From an uncultured Bacteroidales bacterium (GTDB lineage: Bacteria; Bacteroidota; Bacteroidia; Bacteroidales; Paludibacteraceae), in the NCBI GenBank assembly GCA_900321005.1, contig ONUF01000001.1, positions 62,001 to 126,000 on the forward strand: DNA of 64,000 nucleotides, read 5' to 3'. Positions 7,961-18,494 of this stretch are shown in pieces; positions within the stretch are counted from its first letter, which is position 1, and each line of letters starts with the position of its first letter. The position numbers and the translations under genes were made by a program. The notes under the pieces are model-generated. The model was not told where the DNA came from. It did no database searches and saw nothing but the letters and a program-made list of their open reading frames with translations.

Positions 7961-8905
7961 TTAGAAATTATAGCCATAAGGATAGCCTATACAGCGACAC
8001 TTGTATTTCTTATCTTTTTGCTTCGTTTTGTAGTGCTTGTTTTTATCATTATTCTGTTGGCCTCCGGCAGGGAACAGGAAAGTCGCTCTTACACCCACAA
8101 CGACATTCCGCAACGCGCCGGCGTTAAAATCAGCGGCTGAATACACATGATGCATCGTCACATTCATGTATTTGGACACATCCCAATTCGTTTTGTTTGG
8201 TTTGGAAGGTTTATCCAGCGCGTTCAGTAATCCGACTTCTGCAAAAGCACCGATGCGCAATAATTGGTCCAACCCGTTCTTGTCTTGACCGATTTTCAGG
8301 GTGCCTCCTAACTCGACGAGCAGACGAATGTCGTTTTTGTATTTCATCTGTCCTTTCGACGATACCGGTTCATAACTATGGTAGCCATGAGTGAACATAT
8401 CGTCAATATAGTCATCATAGTATCTACCCAAATAATCCGCTGCGGCTGCCAGTTGTGCCGTTTGATGTGTCCAGGAAGTAAGGAATAAACTATATTGCGC
8501 ACCCACCATCATGTAGAACGAGTACGTCTCAAAACCGATCATCACAGGAGTATGGAACCATAAACTGGAACTCAAGTCACTGCGACTTTTCAAATGACCG
8601 AGATAGTCAAACTCAATCCCGTTGGGCTCGCGGGTGTCCTTCATGCGTGCAGAGAATGTCTCGTCGGCCACACATACGCGCGGGTGCTCACCGGACACGG
8701 CCGCTCCGATACTCAGCAGAAAATGTCCGCGGCGGTATTCATATCGCAGCGTGACTCCTTCGCCCCAGCCGATGAGAGGTTTGGTTGCATTGGACTTATC
8801 CAACTGGAACGGAGAGGAAGCGGAGACTCCAACACCGATATAATGTTGCGCAAAACTCATCTGCGCCATCAGTATAACTGCTATGATCGTCGCTATCCGT
8901 CTCAT
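7961..8905 (-). CDS. predicted outer-membrane beta-barrel protein
   Basis: A 314-residue protein with a clear signal peptide (residues 1-19, ending SFA) followed by alternating aromatic and polar strands (HYIGVGVSASSPF, GWGEGVTLRYEYRRG, FHTPVMIGFETYSFYMMVGA), as in outer-membrane barrels of the PorT/OmpW-like type in Bacteroidota. The end is odd: after a last strand (VVVGVRATFLFPAG) there is a very basic tail (KNKHYKTKQKDKKYKCRC) that is not barrel-like. Its start codon overlaps the stop of the giant secreted protein (ATGA), so the two are translationally coupled. A role as anchor or export partner of that protein is inference. Confidence 0.75.
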   Translation of the reverse strand: MRRIATIIAVILMAQMSFAQHYIGVGVSASSPFQLDKSNATKPLIGWGEGVTLRYEYRRGHFLLSIGAAVSGEHPRVCVADETFSARMKDTREPNGIEFDYLGHLKSRSDLSSSLWFHTPVMIGFETYSFYMMVGAQYSLFLTSWTHQTAQLAAAADYLGRYYDDYIDDMFTHGYHSYEPVSSKGQMKYKNDIRLLVELGGTLKIGQDKNGLDQLLRIGAFAEVGLLNALDKPSKPNKTNWDVSKYMNVTMHHVYSAADFNAGALRNVVVGVRATFLFPAGGQQNNDKNKHYKTKQKDKKYKCRCIGYPYGYNF

Positions 8906-11900
8906 CTCACCATGATTTTTATAACTTTCCGCGTTCCGGATTCCAAAACGACTTCAGCCAGATAGATTCCCTGTGTTCCAGGGGCTTCTATCTGCGTATC
9001 CCCATGGAGGAGGGTGTACGCACTTACCTTTTCTCCCATCAGACTATACATCGTCAGACGGGCATTTTGTGTGATGGAGACGCGAATCATTTCTCTGCGT
9101 GTCACAACGGTCGGATACAAGGAAATATCCGTATGTTCCTCGATGATAATCGGGCAGGTCATTAACTGCAAGCCACTCTGTTCGGTCAACATCGCGCTGT
9201 ATTCTGCGCCCACCTCAAGAGGCTGGTATAAGTACGGACCGGTTTCACCCAAGAGCTTCTGGCCTTTTTTGTACCACTGGAAAGCCGTGAAATCATATCC
9301 GCCGTTATAGTTATGCGTCAGCACGAAGATGGCATCCATCCAACCCTGCTCTAATACGCTTGACGGGAATAGCAGAGTGAACGGTGCATTGCCGCTATAT
9401 TTAAGTCGGCTATGGAACCACAAGTCGATACCTACCGAGAAGATACCCGCCTTGACATTGTATGGAATGGTTACGGTATCGTTTATTATCCGATAGGTGT
9501 CATTCTCAAAGCCTGCCCGTATAGCATCTTCGGAGAAGGTTAATTGTGCGTCTGTCAGATAACCGGTGTGCTGAAGAACAATCTCCAAAGCTCCCTCGCC
9601 CGCACATTGCTCGGCAATGTTGAACGAGACATTCTCAACGATGTTATCCAATACGGTCAAATTCAGCGTAACATTACTATCGCATTTATGGATCGTTTCC
9701 AAAGTCTTAGGATAAACACCTGCTATGTCATAGTCTGTCCCATTCCACGTGTATGTTTCGCCGTCTATGATAGTTGCTGTTTCCTCCGGCATATTGTAGG
9801 TCGGATATACCATGAGGTTGAGTGTATAAACCGTATCCGGATCTATGCCCGTGCCTTTGATGGTGTCCGTTTCGTATGAACCGGAAGTGTCATACGTTTT
9901 TCCGTAGAAATCGACAGGCGTTCCCTCGCAAGTGGTTGTATCTACGGAAATAAGTTCAGTCTGTTTCAATATAGTTAAATCGAGATAGACGGTATAGATA
10001 CAACTTTCGTCGCCGGCGTCAGTAGTTTTTATTTTCTCATAATGTCCGGGCAATGTATAGAGATCTCCTTCCCATTCGAATGGTAACTCTTTGGACAATA
10101 CCGTTGTATCTGTCGTCCGCTCATCCAGAGATGGTATGGGATAGAACTCAACGATGAGTGTTTGGGTATGGCTTTCATCAATGTCGCATGGGAACTCATT
10201 GTTGTCTTCTGTCGGATAGATAGTTTCATCACACCATACCATGGATTCTCCCGGACACATTTTTACGCGCACGTAAGGATCAGGTGTGATGGGGGAATCT
10301 ATGTCCACGGTTTCCGCACATTCCTCACGTCCATCGAAGTAAACTTTGAGAATATGATTAGTACCGAGGTCAAAATCTAATTGGATGTCAGCAGTTCCTG
10401 CATCGGCACTGACCGTGTAAGACTTAATCACAGTCCCTCCTTCTTTGACTTTGATGTCTTTACCCAACGCATTGCTGTATGTGACACTCAGTGTAATATG
10501 ATACTGCGTTTCACCAGATACAACTTCCGGTTTGAAGGCCTGTGTTACATAATGAATAACTGGCGAGTGTGGAGCTTTATATTCTTTAGTAGCTTGTGAT
10601 CCGTTGAGCCCGTCGAATTGGACGAGTAGGTGGTGTAACTCTCCGTCCGCGGGGATGTTACTGATGGAGAAGTTTTGTGGGCTAACCCAAGAACCTTCCG
10701 TGAAGGTTAGTGACTCACGGCTCTCTACCTCTGTAATAATAAGATTTCCGTCTCCTTGTTCGAATTCTATGGTGCCATTGAGGGTGAATGTAGTTATGTC
10801 GCAATTAGTTTGAGGCTGCAAGTCAATATTTTTTATCGCAGTTTTATTAGGTTCGTTGACGATGAATGTATGTTCACAAGTATCCGCAGCAGTAAAGTAG
10901 GCATTGAATCCTTTTGCATTCCCGTCAAAGGTCAGCCCGGTTAATTCGAAGAGAGCCGGAGAAGCGGTTAGTTCAGCTTCCGATATGGTTTGTGTGAGTG
11001 CATCACCATCCGTAATCACCAGATCTCCGTGTGGGTTTTCGAACACGACAGCCCCCGTCAGTTTATACGTATGTGTGGTATTATCAGCCTCCAATTGAAT
11101 ATTGTTTACGTCGGAAATACTTGGCATGTGCGGGACACCGGTAAGGGCAGTCGGCGTGTTGGCACATCCGTGCGAGCCACCGACAAAGGCAACGCTGAGG
11201 ATATGATTTGTATTATCTCCGTCAGCTTGTAAACCTTCCACTTTCAGCGTTTTTGTTTGAGGTGTAGCACTATTCTCGATGAAATTAGGCGGTGTCATCG
11301 TCACAGTTTGTCCGTCAATAGAGACAGTAAGTGTGCCATCTTGGTTAACAAAATCCGTCACCTCTACTTCCAAATCGAAAGTAGTCTTGTCGCACTTAGT
11401 GATGTATTTGGTGTTGATGGTGCCTAACGAAGGTTCAACGGGCTCGGTGTATGAGTCTTCGCCTTTGCAGTTTTTGGCTCCTTTGAAGTAAGCAAAGAAG
11501 ATATGCTCGCCAACAGGATTCTTCCATGGCATGTCAAAAGTCCACCAAGCTTTGTTAGCGGTATATTGTGGATCGGTAGCTTTGAGTATTTTCTCGTGTC
11601 CTTCCTCATCGGTAATGATGAGGTCAGAGTCTTGCGAGTTGGTATATTCAATCGTTACGCGCACTTGGTAGTTAGGATTGTTGCATGCATACGGGAGAAT
11701 TTCTGCTTTGACTTTCGTTATATCCGGAATGTACGGAGCCTTGTATTCTTTAGTAGCTTGTGATCCGTTAAGTCCGTCAAATTGGACGAGTAGGTGGTGT
11801 AACTTGCCGTCAGCCGGGATGTTGCTGATGGAGAAGTTTTGTGGGTTAGCCCATGAACCTTCTTTGAAGGTTAGCGACTCACCGCTTTCTACCTCTGTGA

Positions 11901-14900
11901 TGGTAAGGTTTCCGTCTCCTTGCTCGAATTCTATGGTGCCATTAAGCGTGAATGTAGTTATGTTGCAACTAGTTTGAGGCTGCAAGTCAATATCTTTTAT
12001 TGCAGTTTTATTCGGTTCGTTGACGAAGAGAGGATGTTTACAAGTATCCGCAGATGTAAAGTACGCATTGAATTCTTTGGCCTTTCCGTCAAAAGTGAAT
12101 CCGCTAAATTCGAAGACAGCAGGAGAAGCAGTTAGGTCTGTTTCCGATATGGTTTTAGTCAGTAAATCACCATCCGTGACAACTAAATCTCCGTGTGGGT
12201 TTTCGAACTCGACAGAAATCGTCAGTTTGTAAGTATGTGTGGTATTATCGGCTTCGGGCGGAGTGTTGCTTACGTTGGAAATTTTTGGCATGTGTGGAAT
12301 GCCGGTGAGAGCAGTCGGATTGTTGGCACACCCGTGCGAGCCACCGACAAAAGCAACGCTGAGAATGTGGCTTGTATTATCACCGTCAGCTTGTAAACCT
12401 TCGACTTTCAGAGTTTGAGTTTGCGGAGTAGCACTATTCTCGATGAAATTAGGCGGTGTCATCGTCACAGTTTGTCCGTCAATAGAAACGGAGAGTACAC
12501 CATCTTGGTTAACAAAATCCTTTACTTCTACTTCCAAATCGAAAGTGGTCTTGTCGCAAGCGGTAATGTATTTGTTATTGATAGTACCTAACGAAGGTTT
12601 GGCAACAGCAGGGACAGCCACCGGATGCGGGCATGTTGTTTCAAGTCCATCGAAGAAGACGTTGAGATTATGGTCTGTAGTCCCGAAGTCAAGTTTAACA
12701 GGAATGGTTTTTGTATGTGAACCGTCATCGCTCTCTGTTGTGAAATGTTCAAGCACGGAAGTTCCTTCCTTAATATATATATCGCGTCCAAGCCCGTTGG
12801 TGTAGTCGATAGTTAGTTCAACTTCATATTTGTCTGAACTACAATCATAAGTAGGCTCACTTACTTTGATAGGTTCGCTTATCACCGGTGTAAAAGGAGC
12901 ATCGTACGTGGTTTCCAGCGAGCAACTATTTTCTCCGTCAAATTCGGCGTGTAGCGTGTGTTCAAGTTCGTCACCGGTAAGACCTGTAAAGGTGATGGTT
13001 ACTTTTTCTTCCGTGGGCTGATTCTCTTTATATTCGAACTCTTTCTTGTTAGCGTCGTCTTCGTCTATCCAAGCGAAAAGTTTACCTCTTTGGTTGAGGT
13101 ATGCAATATCAAACTTGACGGTATACGTTGTTGCATCGCATTTCATTTCTCCTGTTGCCGGTCCTTGACTAACCTCGATATGAGGTGTTACGGGCTCTTT
13201 GTATTTGACAGTCTTCTTGTTCGTACAGCCAACCGCTTCTTCAAACCAGACGTCGAAGTAATCGTCCTTATCGTCGATTTCTATATCTTTGAATGTAACT
13301 GTATTCTCTCCCTCTTTTGCTGCAAAGGTCTGTGATTGCTCTTTGCCCCAAACCGTTACATTCTTGCCTTGCCCGTTGGTGACAAAAAAGTCAACAGTCA
13401 CATTATAGGTTTTTTCGTCACATTTCATTTGCTCCGGTGTTGCAGAATAATCATAAATATACGGCGAGAACGGGACATCCACTTCTTTGGTGTCTTGGCA
13501 GTCAAGTGTAGCGTTATTGGTGCAAATCAGAAGAGTATGTTTTTGACCATCGTATTTCAGATTCGTCAGTTTTGTCAATATGGGATCCGTCGGGGTAGGA
13601 CCATACGTAATATTCAGTGTGGCTTCCGGATGCAACTCTCCATCCCAATAAAACAGTAGTTCTTTGCCTGTCTGATAAGCAAATTTTATTGCCACTTCAA
13701 GACTGAAGGTTGTCTGGTCGCATTCCGGAGTAGGAACGATGGGGTCTGTTACTGTCAAAGCCGGAATGCCGGGTGCAGTGTACGTGTTGCTGTTCTGCCC
13801 ACCCTTGTCAACGCCATGACAGTCATCACGGATTATTCGGGCTGTCAGTTTGTGTTCATTGCCGTCTGCTACCAGTTTCGCGTAGTCGGCAGAGGAAAGC
13901 GTGAGGGTTATTTCCGTTGGATGGGTGGCGGGGTCAATGACGAGAGGAGTGGCGAAAAGGTCACCATAAACATCATCCGTCAACTGTAGGGAAACGGAAT
14001 GTGTGGTGTTCAACTCAGAGTAACTTACTTTCACTTGCATCGTGAAATCGGTCTTCCCGCATGCCGGAGTCTCTATAATCTGAATAACAGGAGGCTCGAC
14101 TGTAACCGCTGGTTCGAAGATATTCACAACGAAACGCTCACAGTTCTTGATCGCCTGTGAATGAACTGAAATGGCCTGGAACTGAATGTCGTCTAACGCA
14201 AAGTCATTACCTCCTGGGTTGGAACTGGTATTAAGATCACGTACCATAATCTCCACTTCATCGGCATCCACCGGAGAAGTATAAACGTGAGAGTTTTGAT
14301 GCCAGATGTTATCCTGATAGTCGTTTAAGTCAATAGGATTACCTAAGAGTTCTTCTGTGCTCCATGCACCATCTTGTTTGTAACGGATAGCGAACTGTAA
14401 CTTGGCAGCATTGTTCATCTCTCCGTAGTTATTGATGTTAGCCACCCAGAACGAGAACATGTAATTGGTACCCTTCACTAACTTCAAGTTCGAACTTTTG
14501 CCGGTATTAACAAACCAAGCTTTCTTTTCTCCGCTATTATCCGCATCGAACAAAGCATAATAAGTGCCTTTCCTCGCTTCAATCCTCTTTGTATATCGTT
14601 TCCAAAAACTATTGGCATCAGTAACGATGGAGAATCCTCCGAAAAGGCTATTCCCATCATCCATGTAGTCATTGTAGAAGTTACCTGCAGAAGTTACTTC
14701 TTTTCCCCAGAAGTTATATTCGCTGATAGCAGAACCAGTGATGCTTTTAGTCCTATTAATGCTTCCATAATAACTCTCACCCGCAGAAAAATCTCCGTTT
14801 TCGATTAGGTTTCCTGCAACTGTAGGTTTAGGTTCATATTCATAATAGGTATAAATGACAGTGGTATCGAAGCAATAGGCATCGGTGGGGCGTTTATAGC

Positions 14901-16161
14901 TTGTCGTGTAATCATCGTGCCATTTGTATCCGCCTGGACCTGGAGCTTCCTCTGGGCCGATGGTTTTCGTTTCGCCATGTGTTACGTTAATGATAGTGGT
15001 CTTGATTCCATCAATGGCATTAGGAGCAGGGTACGGGAGAGAATTGCGACTACACTCACTACCTCCGTTTAAGAAACTTGCTGTAGCTGTTATAGTTGCA
15101 CCATCCGCATACAGATTTGACAGGCTGAATATAAACGGCGTAGTAACAGGAGTAGTCTTGGGATCATAATCTATGTGATGTTCACCTTTAGCATCTGTGA
15201 CACTAATATGCAGAGTCTTTCCTAAAGCATCTCCAAAGGCCACAACCCCCTCCAGTGTATACGTACTGTCATGAACATTTACACTCGATGGTACTACACC
15301 AAAATCGGTAATCTCGCAGGTGGGCGAGCAGTCTTTAGTCACGGCAATTTCGATAAACCGTTCTTTTGCAGGGTCTTTTGTAGAAAGAAAATAATAAGTG
15401 TGACTACCTTCTGCGCCTATGGTCTCGTTTAATCCGCCCGGACCGCTAAACCCCCAGTCACTGCTGGCATATGGAAGTTCCTTCCATTTTTCGCCGTTCC
15501 ATTTGAACCAAGTCCGAGCTTGACCATAATCATAGCCCGCTGTCTCGCTAATAAGCCGAGGCTGTAAGGACAACGGATCACCCTTTGATTGGGTGCATAC
15601 TTCTACCACCTCTCTTTCTGCTTGGTCAATTATAGTAATAGATGAGGAGGCGGGATCTTCGGACGGGCGATAAAAGAAGCAGTCACTCCAGTTCCATTGG
15701 TCTCCCGGATGATCATTGGCATCCTTGAACTTTCGAAAATTTTCCAAATAGTTTTGGTCCTCGGGAATAACGATATCCGCACTCTTTTGAACATTACTAT
15801 CATCGCCATTTCCATGAACGTTACTCCAATCAGGTTTCCATGCGGGATCGTCATTCTTGTTATTGCGCGTCACAATCACATGTGTCCAATCACCGGCAGG
15901 GACTCTTATTTGGAGCACGTCACCGCGATAAGGTACATATTGTGCCTCTTCGCTCCATGCGTTAGTCCCGGTGATATTGTTATAGAAATATGCGAATTTA
16001 CCGGCATCATCATTTCCATACCAATCCCAGTACGCTGGGGCTTTCTTTACATAGATTACCTCCCCCTCTTCAAATACACGCGCGTCAACATGCACCGCCA
16101 AACATAGCAGAACACATGATATTAGATATTTGGCAATATGTCGGAAGTTTGTTCCTGTCAT
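8902..16161 (-). CDS. giant modular secreted protein with type IX secretion sorting domain
   Basis: A 2419-residue protein with a signal peptide (about residues 1-27). The N-terminal region (about 28-200) opens with EGEVIYVKKAPAYWDWYGND, resembling starch-binding or DUF5689-like first domains. A cysteine-poor segment at about 440-680 (NLIENGDFSAGESYYGS) resembles a carbohydrate-binding beta-sandwich. From about 690 to 2000 come roughly thirteen Ig-like modules of about 95 residues, most starting with a Cys motif such as CDKTTFDLEV, CDQTTFSLEV or CNITTFTLNG. The last 75 residues (from YPTVVTRREMIRV to KVIKIMVR) form a canonical type A C-terminal sorting domain, so the protein should cross the outer membrane by the type IX system and be attached to the surface. 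No catalytic domain is recognised; adhesion or glycan binding is plausible. It contains an exact-spacing internal duplication at 10570-12600. Confidence 0.9.
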   Translation of the reverse strand: MTGTNFRHIAKYLISCVLLCLAVHVDARVFEEGEVIYVKKAPAYWDWYGNDDAGKFAYFYNNITGTNAWSEEAQYVPYRGDVLQIRVPAGDWTHVIVTRNNKNDDPAWKPDWSNVHGNGDDSNVQKSADIVIPEDQNYLENFRKFKDANDHPGDQWNWSDCFFYRPSEDPASSSITIIDQAEREVVEVCTQSKGDPLSLQPRLISETAGYDYGQARTWFKWNGEKWKELPYASSDWGFSGPGGLNETIGAEGSHTYYFLSTKDPAKERFIEIAVTKDCSPTCEITDFGVVPSSVNVHDSTYTLEGVVAFGDALGKTLHISVTDAKGEHHIDYDPKTTPVTTPFIFSLSNLYADGATITATASFLNGGSECSRNSLPYPAPNAIDGIKTTIINVTHGETKTIGPEEAPGPGGYKWHDDYTTSYKRPTDAYCFDTTVIYTYYEYEPKPTVAGNLIENGDFSAGESYYGSINRTKSITGSAISEYNFWGKEVTSAGNFYNDYMDDGNSLFGGFSIVTDANSFWKRYTKRIEARKGTYYALFDADNSGEKKAWFVNTGKSSNLKLVKGTNYMFSFWVANINNYGEMNNAAKLQFAIRYKQDGAWSTEELLGNPIDLNDYQDNIWHQNSHVYTSPVDADEVEIMVRDLNTSSNPGGNDFALDDIQFQAISVHSQAIKNCERFVVNIFEPAVTVEPPVIQIIETPACGKTDFTMQVKVSYSELNTTHSVSLQLTDDVYGDLFATPLVIDPATHPTEITLTLSSADYAKLVADGNEHKLTARIIRDDCHGVDKGGQNSNTYTAPGIPALTVTDPIVPTPECDQTTFSLEVAIKFAYQTGKELLFYWDGELHPEATLNITYGPTPTDPILTKLTNLKYDGQKHTLLICTNNATLDCQDTKEVDVPFSPYIYDYSATPEQMKCDEKTYNVTVDFFVTNGQGKNVTVWGKEQSQTFAAKEGENTVTFKDIEIDDKDDYFDVWFEEAVGCTNKKTVKYKEPVTPHIEVSQGPATGEMKCDATTYTVKFDIAYLNQRGKLFAWIDEDDANKKEFEYKENQPTEEKVTITFTGLTGDELEHTLHAEFDGENSCSLETTYDAPFTPVISEPIKVSEPTYDCSSDKYEVELTIDYTNGLGRDIYIKEGTSVLEHFTTESDDGSHTKTIPVKLDFGTTDHNLNVFFDGLETTCPHPVAVPAVAKPSLGTINNKYITACDKTTFDLEVEVKDFVNQDGVLSVSIDGQTVTMTPPNFIENSATPQTQTLKVEGLQADGDNTSHILSVAFVGGSHGCANNPTALTGIPHMPKISNVSNTPPEADNTTHTYKLTISVEFENPHGDLVVTDGDLLTKTISETDLTASPAVFEFSGFTFDGKAKEFNAYFTSADTCKHPLFVNEPNKTAIKDIDLQPQTSCNITTFTLNGTIEFEQGDGNLTITEVESGESLTFKEGSWANPQNFSISNIPADGKLHHLLVQFDGLNGSQATKEYKAPYIPDITKVKAEILPYACNNPNYQVRVTIEYTNSQDSDLIITDEEGHEKILKATDPQYTANKAWWTFDMPWKNPVGEHIFFAYFKGAKNCKGEDSYTEPVEPSLGTINTKYITKCDKTTFDLEVEVTDFVNQDGTLTVSIDGQTVTMTPPNFIENSATPQTKTLKVEGLQADGDNTNHILSVAFVGGSHGCANTPTALTGVPHMPSISDVNNIQLEADNTTHTYKLTGAVVFENPHGDLVITDGDALTQTISEAELTASPALFELTGLTFDGNAKGFNAYFTAADTCEHTFIVNEPNKTAIKNIDLQPQTNCDITTFTLNGTIEFEQGDGNLIITEVESRESLTFTEGSWVSPQNFSISNIPADGELHHLLVQFDGLNGSQATKEYKAPHSPVIHYVTQAFKPEVVSGETQYHITLSVTYSNALGKDIKVKEGGTVIKSYTVSADAGTADIQLDFDLGTNHILKVYFDGREECAETVDIDSPITPDPYVRVKMCPGESMVWCDETIYPTEDNNEFPCDIDESHTQTLIVEFYPIPSLDERTTDTTVLSKELPFEWEGDLYTLPGHYEKIKTTDAGDESCIYTVYLDLTILKQTELISVDTTTCEGTPVDFYGKTYDTSGSYETDTIKGTGIDPDTVYTLNLMVYPTYNMPEETATIIDGETYTWNGTDYDIAGVYPKTLETIHKCDSNVTLNLTVLDNIVENVSFNIAEQCAGEGALEIVLQHTGYLTDAQLTFSEDAIRAGFENDTYRIINDTVTIPYNVKAGIFSVGIDLWFHSRLKYSGNAPFTLLFPSSVLEQGWMDAIFVLTHNYNGGYDFTAFQWYKKGQKLLGETGPYLYQPLEVGAEYSAMLTEQSGLQLMTCPIIIEEHTDISLYPTVVTRREMIRVSITQNARLTMYSLMGEKVSAYTLLHGDTQIEAPGTQGIYLAEVVLESGTRKVIKIMVR
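10570..12600 (-). repeat. 1164-bp intragenic duplication in the giant secreted gene
   Basis: Segments 10570-11436 and 11734-12600 are near-identical (each about 867 bp, three Ig-like modules) at a constant offset of 1164 bp (388 codons), checked at both ends. A unique module of about 99 residues (11437-11733) separates them. The protein repeats share long identical runs such as NFIENSATPQT and LVQFDGLNGSQATKEYKAP. Confidence 0.9.
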
Positions 16162-16172
16162 TTAATTTGCTC

Positions 16173-17774
16173 CTACCACACTTCTTGAGGATGATCGGAT
16201 TCTTTTTTGGGGTAGTCAATCGAGTAGTGTAATCCGCGACTCTCTTTGCGCTCCATCGCCTGGCGGGTAATGAGATACCCGACATTGATCATGTTGCGCA
16301 ACTCGCAAATCTCCTTATCGGCCTTCACGCGTTTGAACAGGTCTTCTGTCTCTTCATACAGCAGATCCAAACGTTCCCACGCGCGACGCAGGCGCAAATC
16401 CGAGCGAACAATACCTACATAGGTGGACATAATTTGTCCCACTTCTTTCACGTCCTGTGCAATCAGCACGCGCTCCTCGTTGCTCAGCGTGCCTTCGTCA
16501 TTCCATGCCGGGATTTTCTCGTTGAAATCGTAATTTTCTATTACGCTGAGGCTGTGTTTGGCGGCCGCATCGGCATAAACCACCGCTTCAATCAGCGAGT
16601 TTGAGGCCAAGCGGTTTCCGCCATGCAGGCCTGTGCACGAGCATTCGCCTACCGCGTACAAGCGATGGATAGACGACTGACCGTCCAAATCCACTTTTAT
16701 GCCTCCGCACATGTAGTGCGCGCACGGCGCAACAGGTATATATTGTTTCGTGATATCAATACCGATACTCAGGCACTTCGCATAAATATTCGGGAAATGA
16801 TGTTTGGTCTCTTCGGGATCTTTATGCGTGACGTCCAAACAAACGTGGTCGATAGCGTGAATCTTCATTTCGTTGTCTATTGCGCGAGCCACAATATCGC
16901 GAGGAGCCAAACTTAACCTCGGATCGTATTTCTGCATAAATTCCTCGCCGTTGGGTAATCGCAATATGCCTCCGTAACCGCGCATAGCCTCGGTGATCAG
17001 ATAAGCAGGATGGGTCTCTTTGGGGTTGAACAAACTGGTCGGGTGGAATTGCACAAACTCCATATCTTTGACCAAACCCTTTGCACGATACACCATTGCG
17101 ATGCCGTCTCCCGTAGCTATCTCCGGATTCGTTGTGGTAGCATACACAGCTCCGGTTCCACCGGTAGCCATCAGCGTAATACGACTTAGATACGTGTCAA
17201 TCTTTTGCGTCTTGGGATTGAGAATATACGCGCCGTAACACTCGATATCCGGCGTCCTTCTCGTCACGCGTACGCCCAGATGATGCTGAGTGATAATCTC
17301 TACGGCGAAATGGTTCTCCAATACATCGATATGCGGATTATTGCGCACCGCTGCCATCAGGCCGCGTTGTATCTCTGCACCGGTGTCATCGGCGTGATGC
17401 AGGATGCGGAACTCCGAATGCCCTCCTTCTCGATGCAGGTCGAAAGCCCCGTCTTCTTTCTTGTCGAAGTTAACGCCCCACTTGACGAGTTCCTCGATAC
17501 CTTTCGGCGCGTTACGAACCACCTGCTCTACAGCCGCCGGGTCACTGAGCCAGTCACCCGCTACCATCGTATCGTGGATATGTTTCTCGAAATCATCCAC
17601 CATCAGGTTCGTCACAGAAGCGATGCCGCCCTGTGCCTTGGCTGTGTTGGCCTCTTCTAACGTGGTTTTACAACACAACGCAATCTTGTATTTCTCAGCC
17701 CGCGCTACTTTGAGCGCAAAACTCATACCGGCTACTCCGCCGCCGATAATCAGAAAATCGTATTTCTTTGTCAT
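16173..17774 (-). CDS. nadB: L-aspartate oxidase
   Basis: Flavoenzyme that oxidises L-aspartate to iminoaspartate, the first step of NAD synthesis; anaerobes use fumarate or another acceptor in place of oxygen. The 533-residue product has the FAD-binding GGGVAGMSFALKVA (about residues 11-24), the family segments AQGGIASV and HREGGHSEFRILH, the active-site region PVAPCAHYMCGGIKVD and the C-terminal helical domain (RRAWERLDLLYEETE). The full length is present. nadA and nadC are not in the window. It is 9 bp from comF upstream and 11 bp from the giant secreted gene, so it probably belongs to the same long transcript. Confidence 0.96.
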   Translation of the reverse strand: MTKKYDFLIIGGGVAGMSFALKVARAEKYKIALCCKTTLEEANTAKAQGGIASVTNLMVDDFEKHIHDTMVAGDWLSDPAAVEQVVRNAPKGIEELVKWGVNFDKKEDGAFDLHREGGHSEFRILHHADDTGAEIQRGLMAAVRNNPHIDVLENHFAVEIITQHHLGVRVTRRTPDIECYGAYILNPKTQKIDTYLSRITLMATGGTGAVYATTTNPEIATGDGIAMVYRAKGLVKDMEFVQFHPTSLFNPKETHPAYLITEAMRGYGGILRLPNGEEFMQKYDPRLSLAPRDIVARAIDNEMKIHAIDHVCLDVTHKDPEETKHHFPNIYAKCLSIGIDITKQYIPVAPCAHYMCGGIKVDLDGQSSIHRLYAVGECSCTGLHGGNRLASNSLIEAVVYADAAAKHSLSVIENYDFNEKIPAWNDEGTLSNEERVLIAQDVKEVGQIMSTYVGIVRSDLRLRRAWERLDLLYEETEDLFKRVKADKEICELRNMINVGYLITRQAMERKESRGLHYSIDYPKKESDHPQEVW

Positions 17775-17783
17775 GTTAACTGT

Positions 17784-18494
17784 TTATCGTGCTTTACACA
17801 AAGCAAAGACACTGAATGTTGCTCCTCTAAATTTCTTCATCGCTTTGAGACAACTGCGCATCGTCTCGCCTGTTGTAATCAGGTCATCTACAACCAAAAT
17901 ATGCTTGTGGTACATCTGTTCGGGATGGTTGACCGTAAAGGCTTCTGCTACATTTGCCTTGCGTTCTTCCCCGCGCTGCAAAGCTTGCTTGGGCGTGTTG
18001 CGTGCGCGCGTTACATGCGTCGTATCCACTGGTATGCCTGTTATTTCACTGATACCCTTCGCAATATATTCCGCTTGGTTGTATCCTCTTTCTCTCAGTC
18101 GCTTCGGATGCAGCGGCATAGGGACAATTACCTCGATTTCATCGAAGAAATCCGCGTATAACATCTCCATCGCTGCTTGGCGTCCCAACCAATACCCGAT
18201 CATCGGCTGATCGGCATATTTCATCTTATGAATAGCCGATCGTATCGGGTGGTCTTTCTCAAAGAAGAGAAACGAAGCGGCGTGGTCCAGGTGCATTACC
18301 CGTTTGGCAGCCGCCTTTGACTGCGCTTCTCCCCATAACGCCATCTCTGTGCCATTCTCCCGTATCGCTGCTTGTTCGGTGCGGGGCAGCGACGAGACAC
18401 ATGACTCGCATAACTGCCCTCGCATCGCTTTCTCTCCGACATACCTACCGCATATCGGGCAGACCTGCGGGAAGATAAGACTAAAGAGTGACAC
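17784..18494 (-). CDS. comF: ComF family phosphoribosyltransferase-like protein
   Basis: A 236-residue ComF/GntX-type protein: an N-terminal zinc-finger-like region with paired cysteines (PQVCPICG at about 9-16, GQLCESC at about 26-32), then a phosphoribosyltransferase fold with PRPP loop VVDDLITTGETM near residues 200-211. ComF proteins take part in uptake of single-stranded DNA in competent bacteria; in Bacteroidota the role is less certain. The start overlaps the end of uxaA by 14 bp, showing one operon with otherwise unrelated neighbours. Confidence 0.92.
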   Translation of the reverse strand: MSLFSLIFPQVCPICGRYVGEKAMRGQLCESCVSSLPRTEQAAIRENGTEMALWGEAQSKAAAKRVMHLDHAASFLFFEKDHPIRSAIHKMKYADQPMIGYWLGRQAAMEMLYADFFDEIEVIVPMPLHPKRLRERGYNQAEYIAKGISEITGIPVDTTHVTRARNTPKQALQRGEERKANVAEAFTVNHPEQMYHKHILVVDDLITTGETMRSCLKAMKKFRGATFSVFALCKAR

